A stretch of DNA of 64,000 nt from Cricetomys ansorgei (taxonomy: Eukaryota; Chordata; Mammalia; Rodentia; Nesomyidae), in the NCBI GenBank assembly GCA_026225945.1, contig JAMJFZ010000239.1, positions 29,362,001-29,426,000 on the forward strand. The letters are read 5' to 3'. The position numbers and the translations under genes are program-made. Numbering within the stretch: position 1 is the stretch's first letter; each line of letters starts with the position of its first letter. The notes beneath the pieces are model-generated. The model made no database searches. It had not been told where the DNA came from and was given only the letters and a program-made list of their open reading frames with translations. Below, in pieces: positions 47,693 through 59,659 of this stretch.

Positions 47693-49379
47693 TTGTGTCT
47701 GTATCTGTATACCATTTAATATGAAACATGGAGTGACAATTTTTAAAGATCCTCATTGATTGTGGTTTATTTTTCAATTACCTAAATGCTGAGTAAATGA
47801 GAATTTCTCATTACAATCTTACTAAGAAATCAAGAACTGTAGACTAAATACGTCAAAATATCTTTCCCACAGTATCTTCTGAACGTCTTGATATTATAAA
47901 ACTGGCTATGAAAATAGCAGGCTAGATAATTAAAACAAGAATTTAAAATACAGAGTGATGTCTAGTGCTTGTAAAAGTGATAAATTATAGTGTGCTTCTT
48001 TCTCTCTCATAATGCAGGTTATATCTCATGCTAAAGAATGCTAATGAGTTATTAATCAGCATTGATCTTGCTCCCTTTTAATAATGTTAAGTCTCAGCAT
48101 AATTCATATTCTGTAAGTAAGATTTCCATTGATAGACATGGAAATGTTTGGTTAATGAAAACATTTGAATCTATTTTATTTTTCATTGTTCACGTGTTGG
48201 TAAGGGCTATTTAATATGTGACCTTTAATAATTTGTACAAAAGTCTTATAATCCACACAGATATACCGTAGTACATGAACAAACCAAAGCATTCACATTT
48301 GCTAATTGCCATTTGTCTGATAACCCTATAGAAAGGCCAAATTGAGACAGAAGCTACATATTTGATCTCATATCAATTATTTTACATGGACCACGTAAAT
48401 GAAAAGGGTACTTTAGGCAGAGCTTGGAGAAGACAAACTATTACATGTTCATTTATATGATGAGGAAAGAATGTTGGCTATAGCATATCATTATACTACT
48501 TAATATCAATATCACCTCAACTCATACCACTTGAATGAGATTACAGGTATACTGTGCTGACCCATACCAACACATGGAATGATGGTGTTATCCTTCATGC
48601 ATTCTCTTTTCCCTTACCTGCATTCAAAGCCCAGGATGCTCTGGAATATGATATAAGAGGAATAGAGGCAAAATGGTGTTACAATATCCTCCTTTGAAGT
48701 CTGTGCTTCCTTAATTTCAAACTGCTTACACTTATCTATAACGTTGTAAGTGCTGTGTGTCTTGCATCCAATTGGGTATCACCATTGTCTGCTTAGCTAA
48801 CTTAAATTTATTTTTCTATACTTAGTGAATATATTTTTCTTCTACCAATTTCTTTCATTCCAAGTTATTCTCATTATAGGAAAAGCCCTACCATCTGCTC
48901 TAATTATACCCAGCATACCATTATTTTTAATCTATTAAGTAAATACGTTACCTGTGTTCAAGCAGAGTTTGAACTGCTTGAGGACCATGACTCTGTGATT
49001 TCTCTCCACCCTGGAAAATGTCTGGCACAACATTATTTTCGAGGGATAAGAGTAAGTTAATACCAAAGCAGGAGATTATGCCATGAAAGCGGCAACGGAG
49101 ATAAGAAGCACAGTTAAAAGTGTGAAATTGAAAAACAAATTGAGTCCTTTTCCTTGAGAAGATAAAGAGGAGGTATGGAATTAAGGATCCTACTTACAAT
49201 CTGTCCTAGGAGATGGAGGAGATATTGGCCTAATTTCTTTAAATCCCGAGTTTTTGTCACAGCAAGCTTGGAATCTGGAGATCACATGTGACTCTGAGCC
49301 CTGTGCCTCCCAGACAAAATGAAATGATTATTAGAGCAATTGTCTTTGAAATCTGGATGTAAGAATGGTTCTACAGATC
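46546..49379. other. Mostly unique sequence
   Basis: No confident interspersed repeat apart from a TG microsatellite at 47652-47688. The part at 47985-48330 has clustered homeodomain-type ATTA cores (for example AATGAGTTATTAATCAGC near 48042) and reads like a conserved non-coding element. That is inference. Confidence 0.4.
47652..47688. repeat. (TG)n microsatellite
   Basis: An uninterrupted TG run of about 37 bp. Confidence 0.95.
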
Positions 49380-49575
49380 TCAGTTAATCAAATTAGATCC
49401 ACTTCTTAATTTTTCACAGAAAACCTCTACTTTGTTATGACTGTTGTCTGCTTGCTCATTGTTACTGTGTTCTGAACAGGGCTCATTATCATTATAAATG
49501 ACTGATCTGCCTGGGTGGCTTCCAGAATTCAGCACTGTTTCTTTCTCATCTTTTTCACATCTATTATTGCAGTTA
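49380..49575 (-). other. Low-confidence candidate terminal exon
   Basis: On the minus strand a pyrimidine-rich stretch 'cttccacctccctgtgtttt' and ATGGGACAG lead into an open frame of 64 codons ending in TGA at 49380-49382. The residues are hydrophilic and mixed (beginning NCNNRCEKDEKETV), unlike the low-complexity frames elsewhere in the window. No protein family is recognised, no partner exon is visible, and a frame of this length is common by chance. Confidence 0.15.
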
Positions 49576-49666
49576 CTGTCCCATAAAACACAGGGAGGTG
49601 GAAGATTGAGCCCACTAACCATGTGCTAGGCTCTGTATTTCAACTGTGTTAATTTAGCACTATTTA

Positions 49667-49668
<2 letters not shown>

Positions 49669-49715
<47 letters not shown>
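49669..49715. repeat. (GT)n microsatellite
   Basis: An almost pure GT run with one GC interruption near its right end. Confidence 0.95.
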
Positions 49716-49719
<4 letters not shown>

Positions 49720-49899
49720 AATGTGTGTTTTATAATTTTGCAAAACAGTTTATGCAGTTTTTCAGACTGAGACACAAATGTTCTGATGAGAACAAAAAAT
49801 GATTGTTTGGGAGCTATTTCCTGACATCTCAAACTCATTTGGAATATGAAATTACAAATATGAAAACTTAAAACAGTAAATTTCATATTCAAGATGATT

Positions 49900-52800
49900 G
49901 GTGGATTCATTGATGGATTTCTAATAAGGACATTCTATCTCTTAATCCAGATGGAATCCACACATTTATAGTGTTAAGAAGCTTCTCATAAACATATTTT
50001 TAGGAAAAGCTAGTTTCCTGGAGAAAACTATGTCCAATGGACATACCATACTGAAATGTGGCTGAAGGAGATTTGAAGCAATGAGATTTTGATATAAACA
50101 TAGCATTGAGGGTGAGCACTGGTGTCAAAACATTTTAAAAACAAAATATAAACCTAAAATGTATCCAAATATTTCATGAGAGTTTGAACAAAAATTGCAT
50201 GGAGCTAATACAAGACTATTCCCTATAAGAGGAGATTTGATCAAATGCAGGCCAGTCCCATTTGTATAAATGGTCTGCAATGGTTTATGGTCTCAGATCA
50301 GTTCAGTCATTTACATACCAGAGTCTAGTTCTCCTAGCTGAGCTTCTATGAATCTGGAATCAGGCAACTAATCATCAACATTGCCCAGAGCAGTGATAGT
50401 GGGAACAGCAGCATGTGAACTAGACGAAACAACCTCATTTACAATTACAAAAACAGGGGCTTGCAGAGAATAGAAAGTGATTGTGTGGCTGAAATTCTAT
50501 TTCTAGACACCATCTTCTTTATTTGAGAAGCATGTAGAAATCCTTAATATTATTTCCTTGGTATCCCATTTTTTGGGTTGTTTTATATACTAGCTTGAAA
50601 GGAAGGAAATTATCTACTTCTAATGTAACATCATTTTTCTTAACTATCTGATTTACAGTTAAATTATTTATTCCTGTCACTATTATTTATTTTGTGCCAT
50701 GGATGCCATAAAATTCAAAGAATAATCTTCCATATTGTAAGATGGCAACAAAACGCATACTATTACTTTAAAAGATATAATGGGAAAAATGAAAATATAC
50801 AAATGATTTTGATTTTATTATCCTATATGTATTTAGTAATACTTTCTTTAGTAGAATTGAATGTCTGTATAGCTCATTAAGAATAGGGCACATCAATATT
50901 GTACATAAAAACTACAACAATTAGTGATCGGTTGTTGTTGTTTTCCTTAGACACGGAGATAATTGTAGTGCTATAGCTCTTCTGGGTTAGAGACCTGTGG
51001 ATGACTAACAACATCCACAGGAAATTGGCGATACAGGAGTCTGCCACACCACAGATTTCTTTCGGAGAAAGACAATCACAATTATTTTGTGTACGTATTT
51101 TTAACTTGGAAAAAGAAAAAAGTCTGTTGCATGTACCTTTAAGGTAAGGATTGTAAAAAGTTGACATTGCAGTCAGCTTTTAGCATCTGTTAACTGGTTT
51201 TATAGAACAATTTCGAAAGCTAGCTTTAGAGATCATTATGTAACTATATACAAGAACCAATAATGTCCGCGTGCCATAACAACAAGTCACCATGGTTCGA
51301 TTTCAAATACTGCTGTGCGTTTAATAGCTTCCCCAATGCATTGTGTTTCTGTCCCAACAATATGATTGCATTTGGGGGGCACAAATTAGCAGATTAGTAT
51401 TGATAGTTCTTGTGTTCGATTAAAAAAATTATATCTTGCTCTACATTTCCAAGTGGAATTTTTCTTTTCCCTGCAAGGCTATTACATCCTTAAAGCAGAT
51501 AATCCAAAAATTGATGCATTGTGGAGTTGAGTTCTCATAATGTTAGGCTTATTAATTTTTTTTCTATGTGATTTCCTGAGCCTTGAGTGTCAAATTGTAT
51601 TCACAGTAGAAAGATTTCTGACTTCAGATTTTCAAGCTGAATTTGAAATACAAATATTTAACTAGGTCTAAATACCTTTGTTATTTTAAACTTTATCTTT
51701 CATTTGTTATTTCCTCATAAGCAAGTGGAAAGGACTATTGTTTTTCTTATGAGTAAAGATGAATTCTACTGTGGTATGAACTGATGTATTTTTACCCAAA
51801 AATGTAGTCCTAATCATAAAAGTAATTATATTCTCTTTATGGGTCTGGTATTCTAGCTTTACAGCAAGTGTTCATCAAATTTTCGTTGTGATTTGTGTTA
51901 AAAACCCCAGGCTTGCAGGTGCAGAATGCACTTGATAAGTCACATATGCAATGGGAATGTAAAATTCAATTTTAACCATGCAAAAAGCCCTCAAGCAATA
52001 TTTGCTGGGTGAGAAAAATATAGACAGTATTTTTTATAGTGCTTGGATGTTGCATCTAAATATCATAATACACTCTAATCTGCTACACACATTACAAATC
52101 CAGCCATAAGAACACACTTAAGATTGCCAAAGTTAACCTCTAAAGGGAACACTGAAGCCAAATGCTCCTTAGATTTTCATTTCCCTGCATTAGCAGACAT
52201 GTCTTTGGGGAGTAGAAAGGCTTCAGCTCATTTTGCATTTTCAATTGTCATACACAAACACATAAAATAGGATACAGATGATTTGACCCATAGTACATAT
52301 GGATGACAAATAAATATGAAAGCCTTTAATTCTTCCACTTTTAAAACGTTTTCTCTATTACACTGGTAGGTGATTTCACCTTCTCTTAACCATGCAAAGC
52401 TATAGTGTTTCAAAGCTGCGGATTAGTGATGGTGGCAGCTTATTTCTTTTGGTTATCTTCAGCACCATCTCAGTGTCTTGAGGCATAAAAGAATATTATC
52501 TCTGTGACAGTTATGACTGGAGCCATGTATACCGTTCATGGTAACAGCACACAAAGTGCTGTGAATGGAAATAAATCCATTTCAGACATTTTCCTTAGTT
52601 TCATTAAAACTTAAATTCACATAGGGCTGCAAGGTACTACTAAGGTTACAGGAGATTTTAGCTAGTCTCTTGTGTTTAAAAGCATGCAAGTCGCTGGGGC
52701 GTTCTTTTGACATGGCTCGTTCACACAGAGTTCCTAGCCCTTTTGTAAAGGCACTGAATATATAGCAAGACAATCTATACATCCCCTTTGTCCTTTTACT

Positions 52801-54895
52801 TCATTTTCATCGCAAATAATGTGCCACTCTGATTGCATGAAATCATCAGGAGCATCTTCAATTACTGCGTGCAACCTCTGATCACAATGCTCCACTCCAA
52901 ATCCGGGATGGATGATGCTGAGAAAAGAGACAGAATGGAAGAGTAAATGCAGAGCTAGTCACGTATTACAAATGTCAGGCTACGGAGAAAGTGTATATAT
53001 TCATATAAGATAATTTAGAAGCTGGAATTGTGATTGCAGTAATGGCTCATTCATATCTGCATTTCATTTAAATGCACTGTTTTGACTCACTGAACATTTG
53101 TCAAAGACAGTATAGCTAAACTTTTTCACATGGCCACTGAGGTAATGACAGCGTTGCATTACAAGGGAACTGCGTGCCTTGCTGATACTTCCATTTTCCA
53201 CAGAAGCTTATGAAATAATCACAATGTGTGCATGAAATGGCGGCCTGCTCTGAATTTATTTTAATATAGATGGACTTATGCTGAGAGGGGGAAAAAAAGT
53301 GTTAGATGTCCAACACGAGAGACAATGACTTTGCACAAAGCTGAATTTTACTAGCAGAGAAGATGGATATATGAGTATTAGACGTTTCATAGCTATAGGA
53401 AGGATAATCTTTCAATCAGATTAATGAGAAAATATATTGCATGGGCCCTACAGCACTTTTTGCTTTCCAGGCTAATGCGTGATTTAAATCCCCAAAGTAC
53501 ATTTTCAGCATTACAATATCCTTTGATAATAATGTCGCTTGCACAAAGACAGATAAAAATAAAACAGTCCCCTTTGATTTCCCATTTTAGATTTGAAGTA
53601 TATTTTCTGTTCTTTTCTGGCAATGGAGTGAATTCTATTGAGGAGTCACATTTAATAAGACAAAGAGAATTTTCTAATTATGCGACCTGTCAAGATTGGA
53701 ATCTATGGGATTGCCAGTGCAATTGAGGAAAGGTGGGAAGCAATTGCACAGAGCCCCGCTTACTTTGCTGTGTCATTACCATTTGCACTTAGACATTGCT
53801 AAATGTAAATCAAGCAAGCACCCAGAAGTGTGCTTTATGATAAACACTGAAAGGCCAGTTTCAGAAGAGAGCTCAACATTTCCCATTTCAATTTTCAGTA
53901 ACCAATTTTCTAAGATTTTTTTTTTCTAATTCATCTGCTGAAAACAACCTAAACCACATGAAATAATAAAACAAGAAAAAGAAACAGAAATGAGCCGTGG
54001 TGTATGTTGTGCACTATCACCGACTGATGCAAAACTCTGCAAAGCCAATATTCCCATTCAGTAAATACGTACACATAATCACACATAGTATCTCCTAGAG
54101 GAAGCGACTTTAAAAAAAATGCATGCTAAGAAAATAGGCACAAGGACTCTAGAATACTACAATACATTTCGTTACTTTCACCTAATTTCTATTACAACTG
54201 TGCAGACATTAAAGGGAAATCTCACAACTATTCAAATGCCTCTCTGAAAGTTATCATGTGCTCTTCCCACTGCGCCTCTAGGGAACAGTTCCCTGGGCCC
54301 CATCAGACATTTCTCTTTCCCCAGCACTGCAATTGTTGAAACACTATGGCATATTAGACAAGGAATATAAATATTGTCCTTTCAGTGTCTTCTTCATATG
54401 CTCTGAATGCAGGCACACAGTCAATTCTCATAAATATTATTATCAGTTAAAAATATTCTGCTATGAATCTGCTAATTATAACTTTGGTGAACAAGAATTT
54501 ACTAAAATCATAATTTCAGAGGCACAATGAAAGGAGAAAGGCAATTTAGTAAAATATGTAATGACAGCAGAAGGCTTAGGGATTTAGGTTTTTAAACGTT
54601 AGCCTTTAATTCCAAGAGAACTAATGATAGATTAGAGTCTAGAAAGATGTTTGATAATGTTTTCAAATATTTCACCTAATGTAGGATTCTGATAGGTGGG
54701 TGTTTCTAACAAGAGAACAATACTGCCTTTTGATCCAGCAGGCAGGATGGACTATTTTATAAACAGTGGAGAGATAAACTCTGCTACTTAATTTTAAATA
54801 AACTGTGAGATACTTTCAAAGCAAGCCCATCAAGATTACACTGTCCTTGCTTTATTTTTTCAATGAGAATAACATTTGAATTAATATTAAACATA
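49900..54895. promoter_or_regulatory. Long repeat-free block, candidate conserved regulatory region
   Basis: About 5 kb with no recognisable SINE, L1, LTR or microsatellite, while most other 5-kb stretches hold several. Sub-regions that look most constrained: 51190-51500 (CpGs in 'aatgtccgcgtgccataac', 'ggttcgatttc' and 'gtgcgttt'; AT-rich homeodomain-like motifs), 51890-52200, 52420-52910, 53040-53290 and 53690-53850. Open frames are at most 100 codons and not protein-like. Enhancer function is inferred from repeat exclusion only. Confidence 0.35.
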
Positions 54896-54951
54896 TACAT
54901 TTATAAATGTTATATATATTACACTGCATATTAAACATATATGTATGTACG

Positions 54952-54982
<31 letters not shown>

Positions 54983-55015
54983 GTATATATATGTGTATAT
55001 ATTTCAAATATATAT
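54952..55015. repeat. (AC)n(AT)n compound microsatellite
   Basis: An AC run to about 54968, then AT/GTAT units. Confidence 0.9.
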
Positions 55016-55540
55016 ATGTTTGAAATTTTGCTTTATGGATCAACGATAGGCCAATACAGTTGATCTCCAATTTATGATGATGCTTTCATTTCTGACTATT
55101 TTTCCCACGAGGATGGCATGAAACTCCTATCTATTCAGTAGTGGCTTTACTTTGAATCGTGATCATTTCCTGAACAGGAGGCATATGTTGGGGTCCTGTG
55201 TTGATGCTGAGCAGTGGCATCATCCATTCCCAGTTGGCCATGTGATCCTGAAGACCAGCACCAGATAATCCTCAGTATAGCATGTGGCTAGGCTTCGTTG
55301 GTAGGTATATTAAGCTTTTTTAACTGATGCCATTCTGAAGTTCTAATGTATTTATTGGCCATAGCTCAGGATATGTCAAGAATTACCTGTATAAGGTTGA
55401 ATGATCCACGCTGTAGCCATGGATTCTTAGTGGACCAAATCACAAACTTACATAAATTGAAATATTGATATCCTCCCTACCTTTTCACCCCAGGATGTGA
55501 CTTTATTTAGAAATAGATTCCATAAAGGTATACTCGAGAT
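55016..55540. other. Unclassified sequence
   Basis: No gene or repeat named. Confidence 0.35.
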
Positions 55541-55795
55541 AAGACCTAGAAAGATGGCATGATTGTTAAAGTGCTTACAATGCATTTATGGAGACTCAAG
55601 TTCAATCTTTAGACTTCCCATAAAAAAACTAGGCCTGGTGATACTTGTCTGCTCCCCAAGTGCCAAGGAGGCAATGATAAATAGACACCAGAAGACCCTT
55701 GGGGCTTGCTGGCCAATCAATCTAGCCAAACCTACCAGCTCCGAGTTTGGTGAAAGATACCAATTCAAAACAGAGAAAAATTCAAAATAGTACAC
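55541..55795 (+). mobile_element. tRNA-head/B1 composite rodent SINE, sense
   Basis: The head 'agaaagatggcatgattgtt' and 'aaagtgcttacaatgc', then 'aaactaggcctggtgatact', 'gcttgctggccaatcaatct' and 'agccaaacctaccagctcc' form the sense version of the element at 3510 and 9780. It abuts an LTR fragment on the right. Confidence 0.7.
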
Positions 55796-55811
55796 CATGT
55801 CATCAGTTCTC

Positions 55812-55948
55812 CAAATTCAGGGCAGAGGCTTTTGATTCTTTGCCTAATTAAATCACCTGTTCTTAGTCCTGGAGCCCTAAAGCATTTCAGCCTCCTTACT
55901 ATATACTCTTAATCATAAAACTGGAAGGCTTCAGTCCTCTTACAATCT
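55812..55948 (-). mobile_element. LTR fragment of the ~1-kb family (copy 4)
   Basis: 'ccaaattcagggcagaggct', 'gattctttgcctaattaaat', 'agtcctggagccctaaagca' and 'tttcagcctccttacta' match the left part of copy 3 but with a single CTGGAGCCCT unit. It is cut off by the B1 at 55950. Confidence 0.7.
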
Positions 55949-56100
55949 AGAACATTTCACACTTTTACTCCATTCATCAGGAGGCAGAGGCAGAGGCAGA
56001 TGGATCTCTGAGTTTGAGGCTAGCCTGGTCTACAGAGCAAGTTCTGGGATACCCAAGCTTAGGCAATGAAGAAAATCATCAAAAACAGAAAGATGACAAA
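55949..56100 (+). mobile_element. B1 SINE, sense
   Basis: 'ttcatcaggaggcagaggca', 'gatctctgagtttgaggcta', 'gcctggtctacagagcaagt' and 'tctgggatacccaag', then a degraded A-rich end. It contains one extra GAGGCA unit. Confidence 0.8.
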
Positions 56101-56104
56101 AATG

Positions 56105-56573
56105 TAATTAAATAAGGGGGCCACATTCCAGCCCCAGTAAGCAGAAAAACTTGGCAACTTTGGCTACATGTTCCGGATTTAGGGTCAAGGATACAAAAAC
56201 GGGGTTATGTAGTCTCCCTCCACAGCTAAGGATAGCTACTGAGGCCAGGCATATATCAGGGGTGTCTCTTCAAGGTGGCCTAGAGAAGCCTTTGTGTGAA
56301 ACTGTGACAGTGGAGCCTGGAGTGCCTTGGAGACCCTAAAGTGTTAGGGTGCTAAAATCATGGGATACATGCCTAGGAAAGCTGCAGACCTGATGTGGAA
56401 CCAGCCAACAAGAGGGAAGTATGTTTCAGTCAACAAAACTGAAAGTAGTTGGTGATCTGAAGAGTGCTTTGACATCAGACATGGAGATACATGGAGTATA
56501 GAGTTTGCCCAGTTGGTTTTTGGACTTGTTTCACTTATAAGAATTTTTCAGTGTCTATGTGTATGGAAGATTA
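56105..56573 (+). mobile_element. Retroelement internal sequence, MaLR-like
   Basis: 'gtgacagtggagcctggagt', 'gacatcagacatggagatac' and 'gagtttgcccagttggtttt' resemble the internal sequence also seen at 36380-36430. There is no coding capacity. The class is inferred. Confidence 0.4.
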
Positions 56574-57190
56574 TAGTTCCTGAAGGATGTCTGGGTTCCT
56601 GTGGGTTGCCATGGTGGCCACAGGATGCCTTAATGTCTGCAGGAGGTCCTGGTGCCTATGGGAGACCCTGTTTCCTGTGAAATGTTTGGGTGCATGCAGA
56701 ATGTCCAGGTGCCTGAAGGATATCCAAAAGCTTGCATACAGGATGCCCTGGTTCCTGCAGGAGGTCCTGGTGCCTGTTGGAGGCCATGGTGTTTGTGGGG
56801 TATCCTGGTGCCTGCAGAGTGACCTGGTGTTTGTGTGCTATCAGGGAACCTGCATGATGTCTGGTTATTTGTTTGTTAGTCCACTGCCTGTATGATGCCC
56901 AGGCATGGGCATGATGCCCTAGAGCCTCTGAGAATGTCCTGGTACCTACAGGAGGCTATGGTGCCTGCAGTATGTCCAGGTGCCTATGTAGATCCCTGGT
57001 GCCTGTGTGATCTCCAAGGTGCAGGCTTTCTGAGTGCCTTGGGGGTGGTGGTGTTGGGTCCTAAGGGATGCCAGGTACCTGAAGGATGTCTAGAGGCCTG
57101 CAGGAGCCTGCTGCTTGTGGGATGTTGGTGTGCCTGCTTGGTGTCTGGGTACCTGGGCAACATTCAGGTGCCAGCTGGAGGCCCCGATGC
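56574..57190. repeat. 19-bp minisatellite, degenerate
   Basis: About 30 diverged units of a 19-bp motif close to ATGTCCTGGTGCCTGCAGG, for example at 56640-56735 and 56755-56835. Some units gain or lose bases. Open frames of 102 and 105 codons rich in Cys, Val and Gly over it are repeat artefacts. Confidence 0.9.
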
Positions 57191-57329
57191 ATGCAAGCTT
57201 GAGCAGTGAGGCCAAACTTTGGGTCAAATTTCCTTATAGTTAATCTTGGGCTAGTTGGGCCAGGTGAATGTCTGTCATCAGAGTATCCTGCTGCCTCCAG
57301 GAACCATGGTGATGCATCCATGCTCCTGC

Positions 57330-57485
57330 CACACAAGCTAGACCTAATTTTCTTTTCTTTTTCTTTTTAGGGGACAGGAGCAGGAGAGTGGACCAGGGAA
57401 GAATGGGAAGAGGGTGTTATCAAGATATATTGTATGAAACTCAGATTATTAATAAAAGTATTATATAAAAATTTTCAAAAAGATT
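57330..57485 (+). mobile_element. L1 3' terminus, sense
   Basis: A T-rich lead, polypurine 'gggacaggagcaggagagtg', 'gggaagagggtgttatcaag', then 'atatattgtatgaaactcag' and 'taataaaagtattatataaa' match the very end of rodent L1 3'UTRs. Confidence 0.6.
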
Positions 57486-57489
57486 TTTT

Positions 57490-57955
57490 TCATGAGAAAA
57501 GTCCCCTTTTCAGTAACCTTTACTGGTTCATTTTGAGCAATATATGTTTTTATTTCTTGCTTCCACAGCAGTTCAATAAAAAAAAAGAAAATGTGATTTA
57601 TTTTTTATGTAACTAATTCATCCTCCTCAATCAGGTAAATTATTAACTACTTCATTGAAACAACAACCCCTATAAAGGCTATTAATAGTAAAGAAAATAC
57701 AAGCTTGTATGGTTGATCTCCAAAAAATAATAAAGGGAGAGATGACAGAAACTTAAATCCCATCAAACTGTGTTTTTTCTAAACTTGGAGTAGTTTCAGA
57801 ACATGACGGAATTTTTCAGAAACAATGAAAACAGTAATAATTAAAGTCAGTTTTATGAGAGCCTAACAAAAGCAAGAGTTGGAAACAAATACGAATCTGA
57901 GAAACGGAATGACATGATTTGTGAAAACGTTGCCTTAGCAATAGGCAGCAAGATG
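57490..57955. other. Unique sequence
   Basis: Nothing recognised. Confidence 0.4.
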
Positions 57956-57957
57956 TC

Positions 57958-57960
<3 letters not shown>

Positions 57961-58008
<48 letters not shown>
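57961..58008. repeat. (CA)n microsatellite with CAGA tail
   Basis: A pure CA run of about 47 bp followed by GACAGACAGACA. Confidence 0.95.
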
Positions 58009-58012
<4 letters not shown>

Positions 58013-58334
58013 GACAGACAGACATGTAGATGAGTGAATGAATAAAGTGTAACAAAAGTATTTTAAAAACTTGCTTTATGGAACAAACATAATTGCTATT
58101 TGTTTAATAGATGTGTGAATGATTTATTATAAGTATTTTTTCAATTTTGAGAAATATTTCTTGGCTGCTTTGTTCAGTAATTGTGACAGGAATATTTGCT
58201 TTAATTTTACATTTCTCATATTTTACTACAAAGTATTATAGTGATAGAATTCATGAGAGTCCATTTAAATTAAAATAAATACATGTTGAGTAATATCAGT
58301 AGTGAGGTCCTTTGGCTATAATAATTTCAAAATA

Positions 58335-58550
58335 TCAAGTTGCAGTATAGATTAGAGAGGAGAGTGCTTGCCTGACTATGATTTCCATCCCCAGAAAAGC
58401 TTAGTGGTACATGTCTGTAATCCCAGTGCTTGAAAGGTAGAGGCAGGGAGATAAAACTCAGATGGTAAGTTTGAAGCTAGCCTGGGCTACATGAAACCCA
58501 AGCTAAAACAAACCAAAAAAAAAAAAAAACAAACAAACAAAAGCAACTTG
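58335..58550 (+). mobile_element. B4-type SINE (ID-like head plus B1), sense
   Basis: The head 'gttgcagtatagattagaga' and 'gagtgcttgcctgactatga' is followed by B1 'catgtctgtaatcccagtgc', 'gaagctagcctgggctacat' and a long A/CAAA tail. Near-perfect flanking repeats ATTTCAAAATA (58324-58334) and ATTTCCAAATA (58551-58561) look like the target duplication. Confidence 0.85.
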
Positions 58551-58561
58551 ATTTCCAAATA

Positions 58562-59078
58562 CATAAATGTGTTTTCATTCTATGTGTACATTATTAAAAT
58601 TATTTTCTTCTGGACTATGAGGAAAACTTGTTGTTAATTCAAAACTACAAAACTTCTAAAAAATCCAAGAATCATTTTTTAGCAACCAAAAGGATTCAAG
58701 AAATACTTTCTACATTTTGTCAAAAACTGTCCCCACTCATGAAAAATTTACTACTTTATAACATAGTTTCCCTTGGCTAACTGGGAAGGAAAAAATGTCC
58801 AGGCTCATGTTTAATGAGAAATTTTTCCGGGTATTAGTGGGATTAGAAAGCAAGGTAGAGCAGGAGTCTCAGCTGTGGAAGAAAAGCTTAGAATTTAGGC
58901 AGGAAATTTCTATTAGTAGAATATAGCACCAGCATATTGGGAGAAAACAAACAGTAACATGTTTCTGCTGAACATTTTTTGATCCTGGGGATGATAAAAC
59001 TTAATGAGGTTAGCAAGGAACAGTTACAGTATAAAATATTTTTAATCATGAGGGTTTAAGGAAGAAGGAGATAAAGTA
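58562..59078. other. Unique sequence
   Basis: No gene or repeat recognised. Confidence 0.4.
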
Positions 59079-59647
59079 TTCAAGATGCAAGCCTGGACCT
59101 GGAGGGCTTCAGCCTCCATGACTGAACTGAATATGACTAGCTGCCTTCTCAACTGCCTCTTCTCTGCATGACTGCTTCTTCTTCTCCTGATTCTGATTCT
59201 CTTGCTTCTTACTCAGCTTATACTTTTGCTTCTACCTTGCTTTTTCTTACCTTCCACTTCTACTTTCTGCTGCTTTCTTCTTCTACTATTCCCTTTTATA
59301 TCTTGCTAGTTGAGATTAAAGGCGTGTGTCACCATTGCTGTCTGAGTTGGCTTACTTAAAGGTATGTACTACGTTGACTTCCAAATACAAAGTCTTATTT
59401 TCTATTAATTAAGAGAATCCTACAATTAACTTCCCAAATGCCAGGCCAGGCAACCTTGCTGCCACTAGGCAAAGGTCAGATTGAAAAATACAGGGTGTTC
59501 GTCATACCTCTATGTTAGTTACTGGGGAGGAACCACATAATTCCCTTTCATTTAGCATTAGCACACATACAGGGAAGGATTAGCCTAACATTCTTTCTAC
59601 CCTAGAGAAGACAGGCTGACAGATCAGAGATTAAATATTCCTCTACA
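59079..59647 (-). mobile_element. LTR of the ~1-kb family, left-truncated (copy 5)
   Basis: 'gcctggacctggagggcttc', two B1-like modules ('agattaaaggcgtgtgtcac' and 'acttaaaggtatgtactacg'), 'cctttcatttagcattagca' and 'gattaaatattcctctaca' follow the order of copies 1 and 3. The end carrying AATAAA is missing. AAGGAAGAA lies on both sides (59058-59066 and 59651-59659) but not flush with the element end. Confidence 0.7.
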
Positions 59648-59659
59648 TTGAAGGAAGAA

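Noticed and set aside
56574..57190. CRISPR-like regular repeat spacing
   Set aside because: Units are contiguous without spacers and the DNA is mammalian. CRISPR does not apply.
56587..57209. Two adjacent ~100-codon Cys/Val/Gly-rich frames resembling a repeat protein
   Set aside because: They read a 19-bp minisatellite whose period is not a multiple of three. The periodicity is in DNA, not protein.
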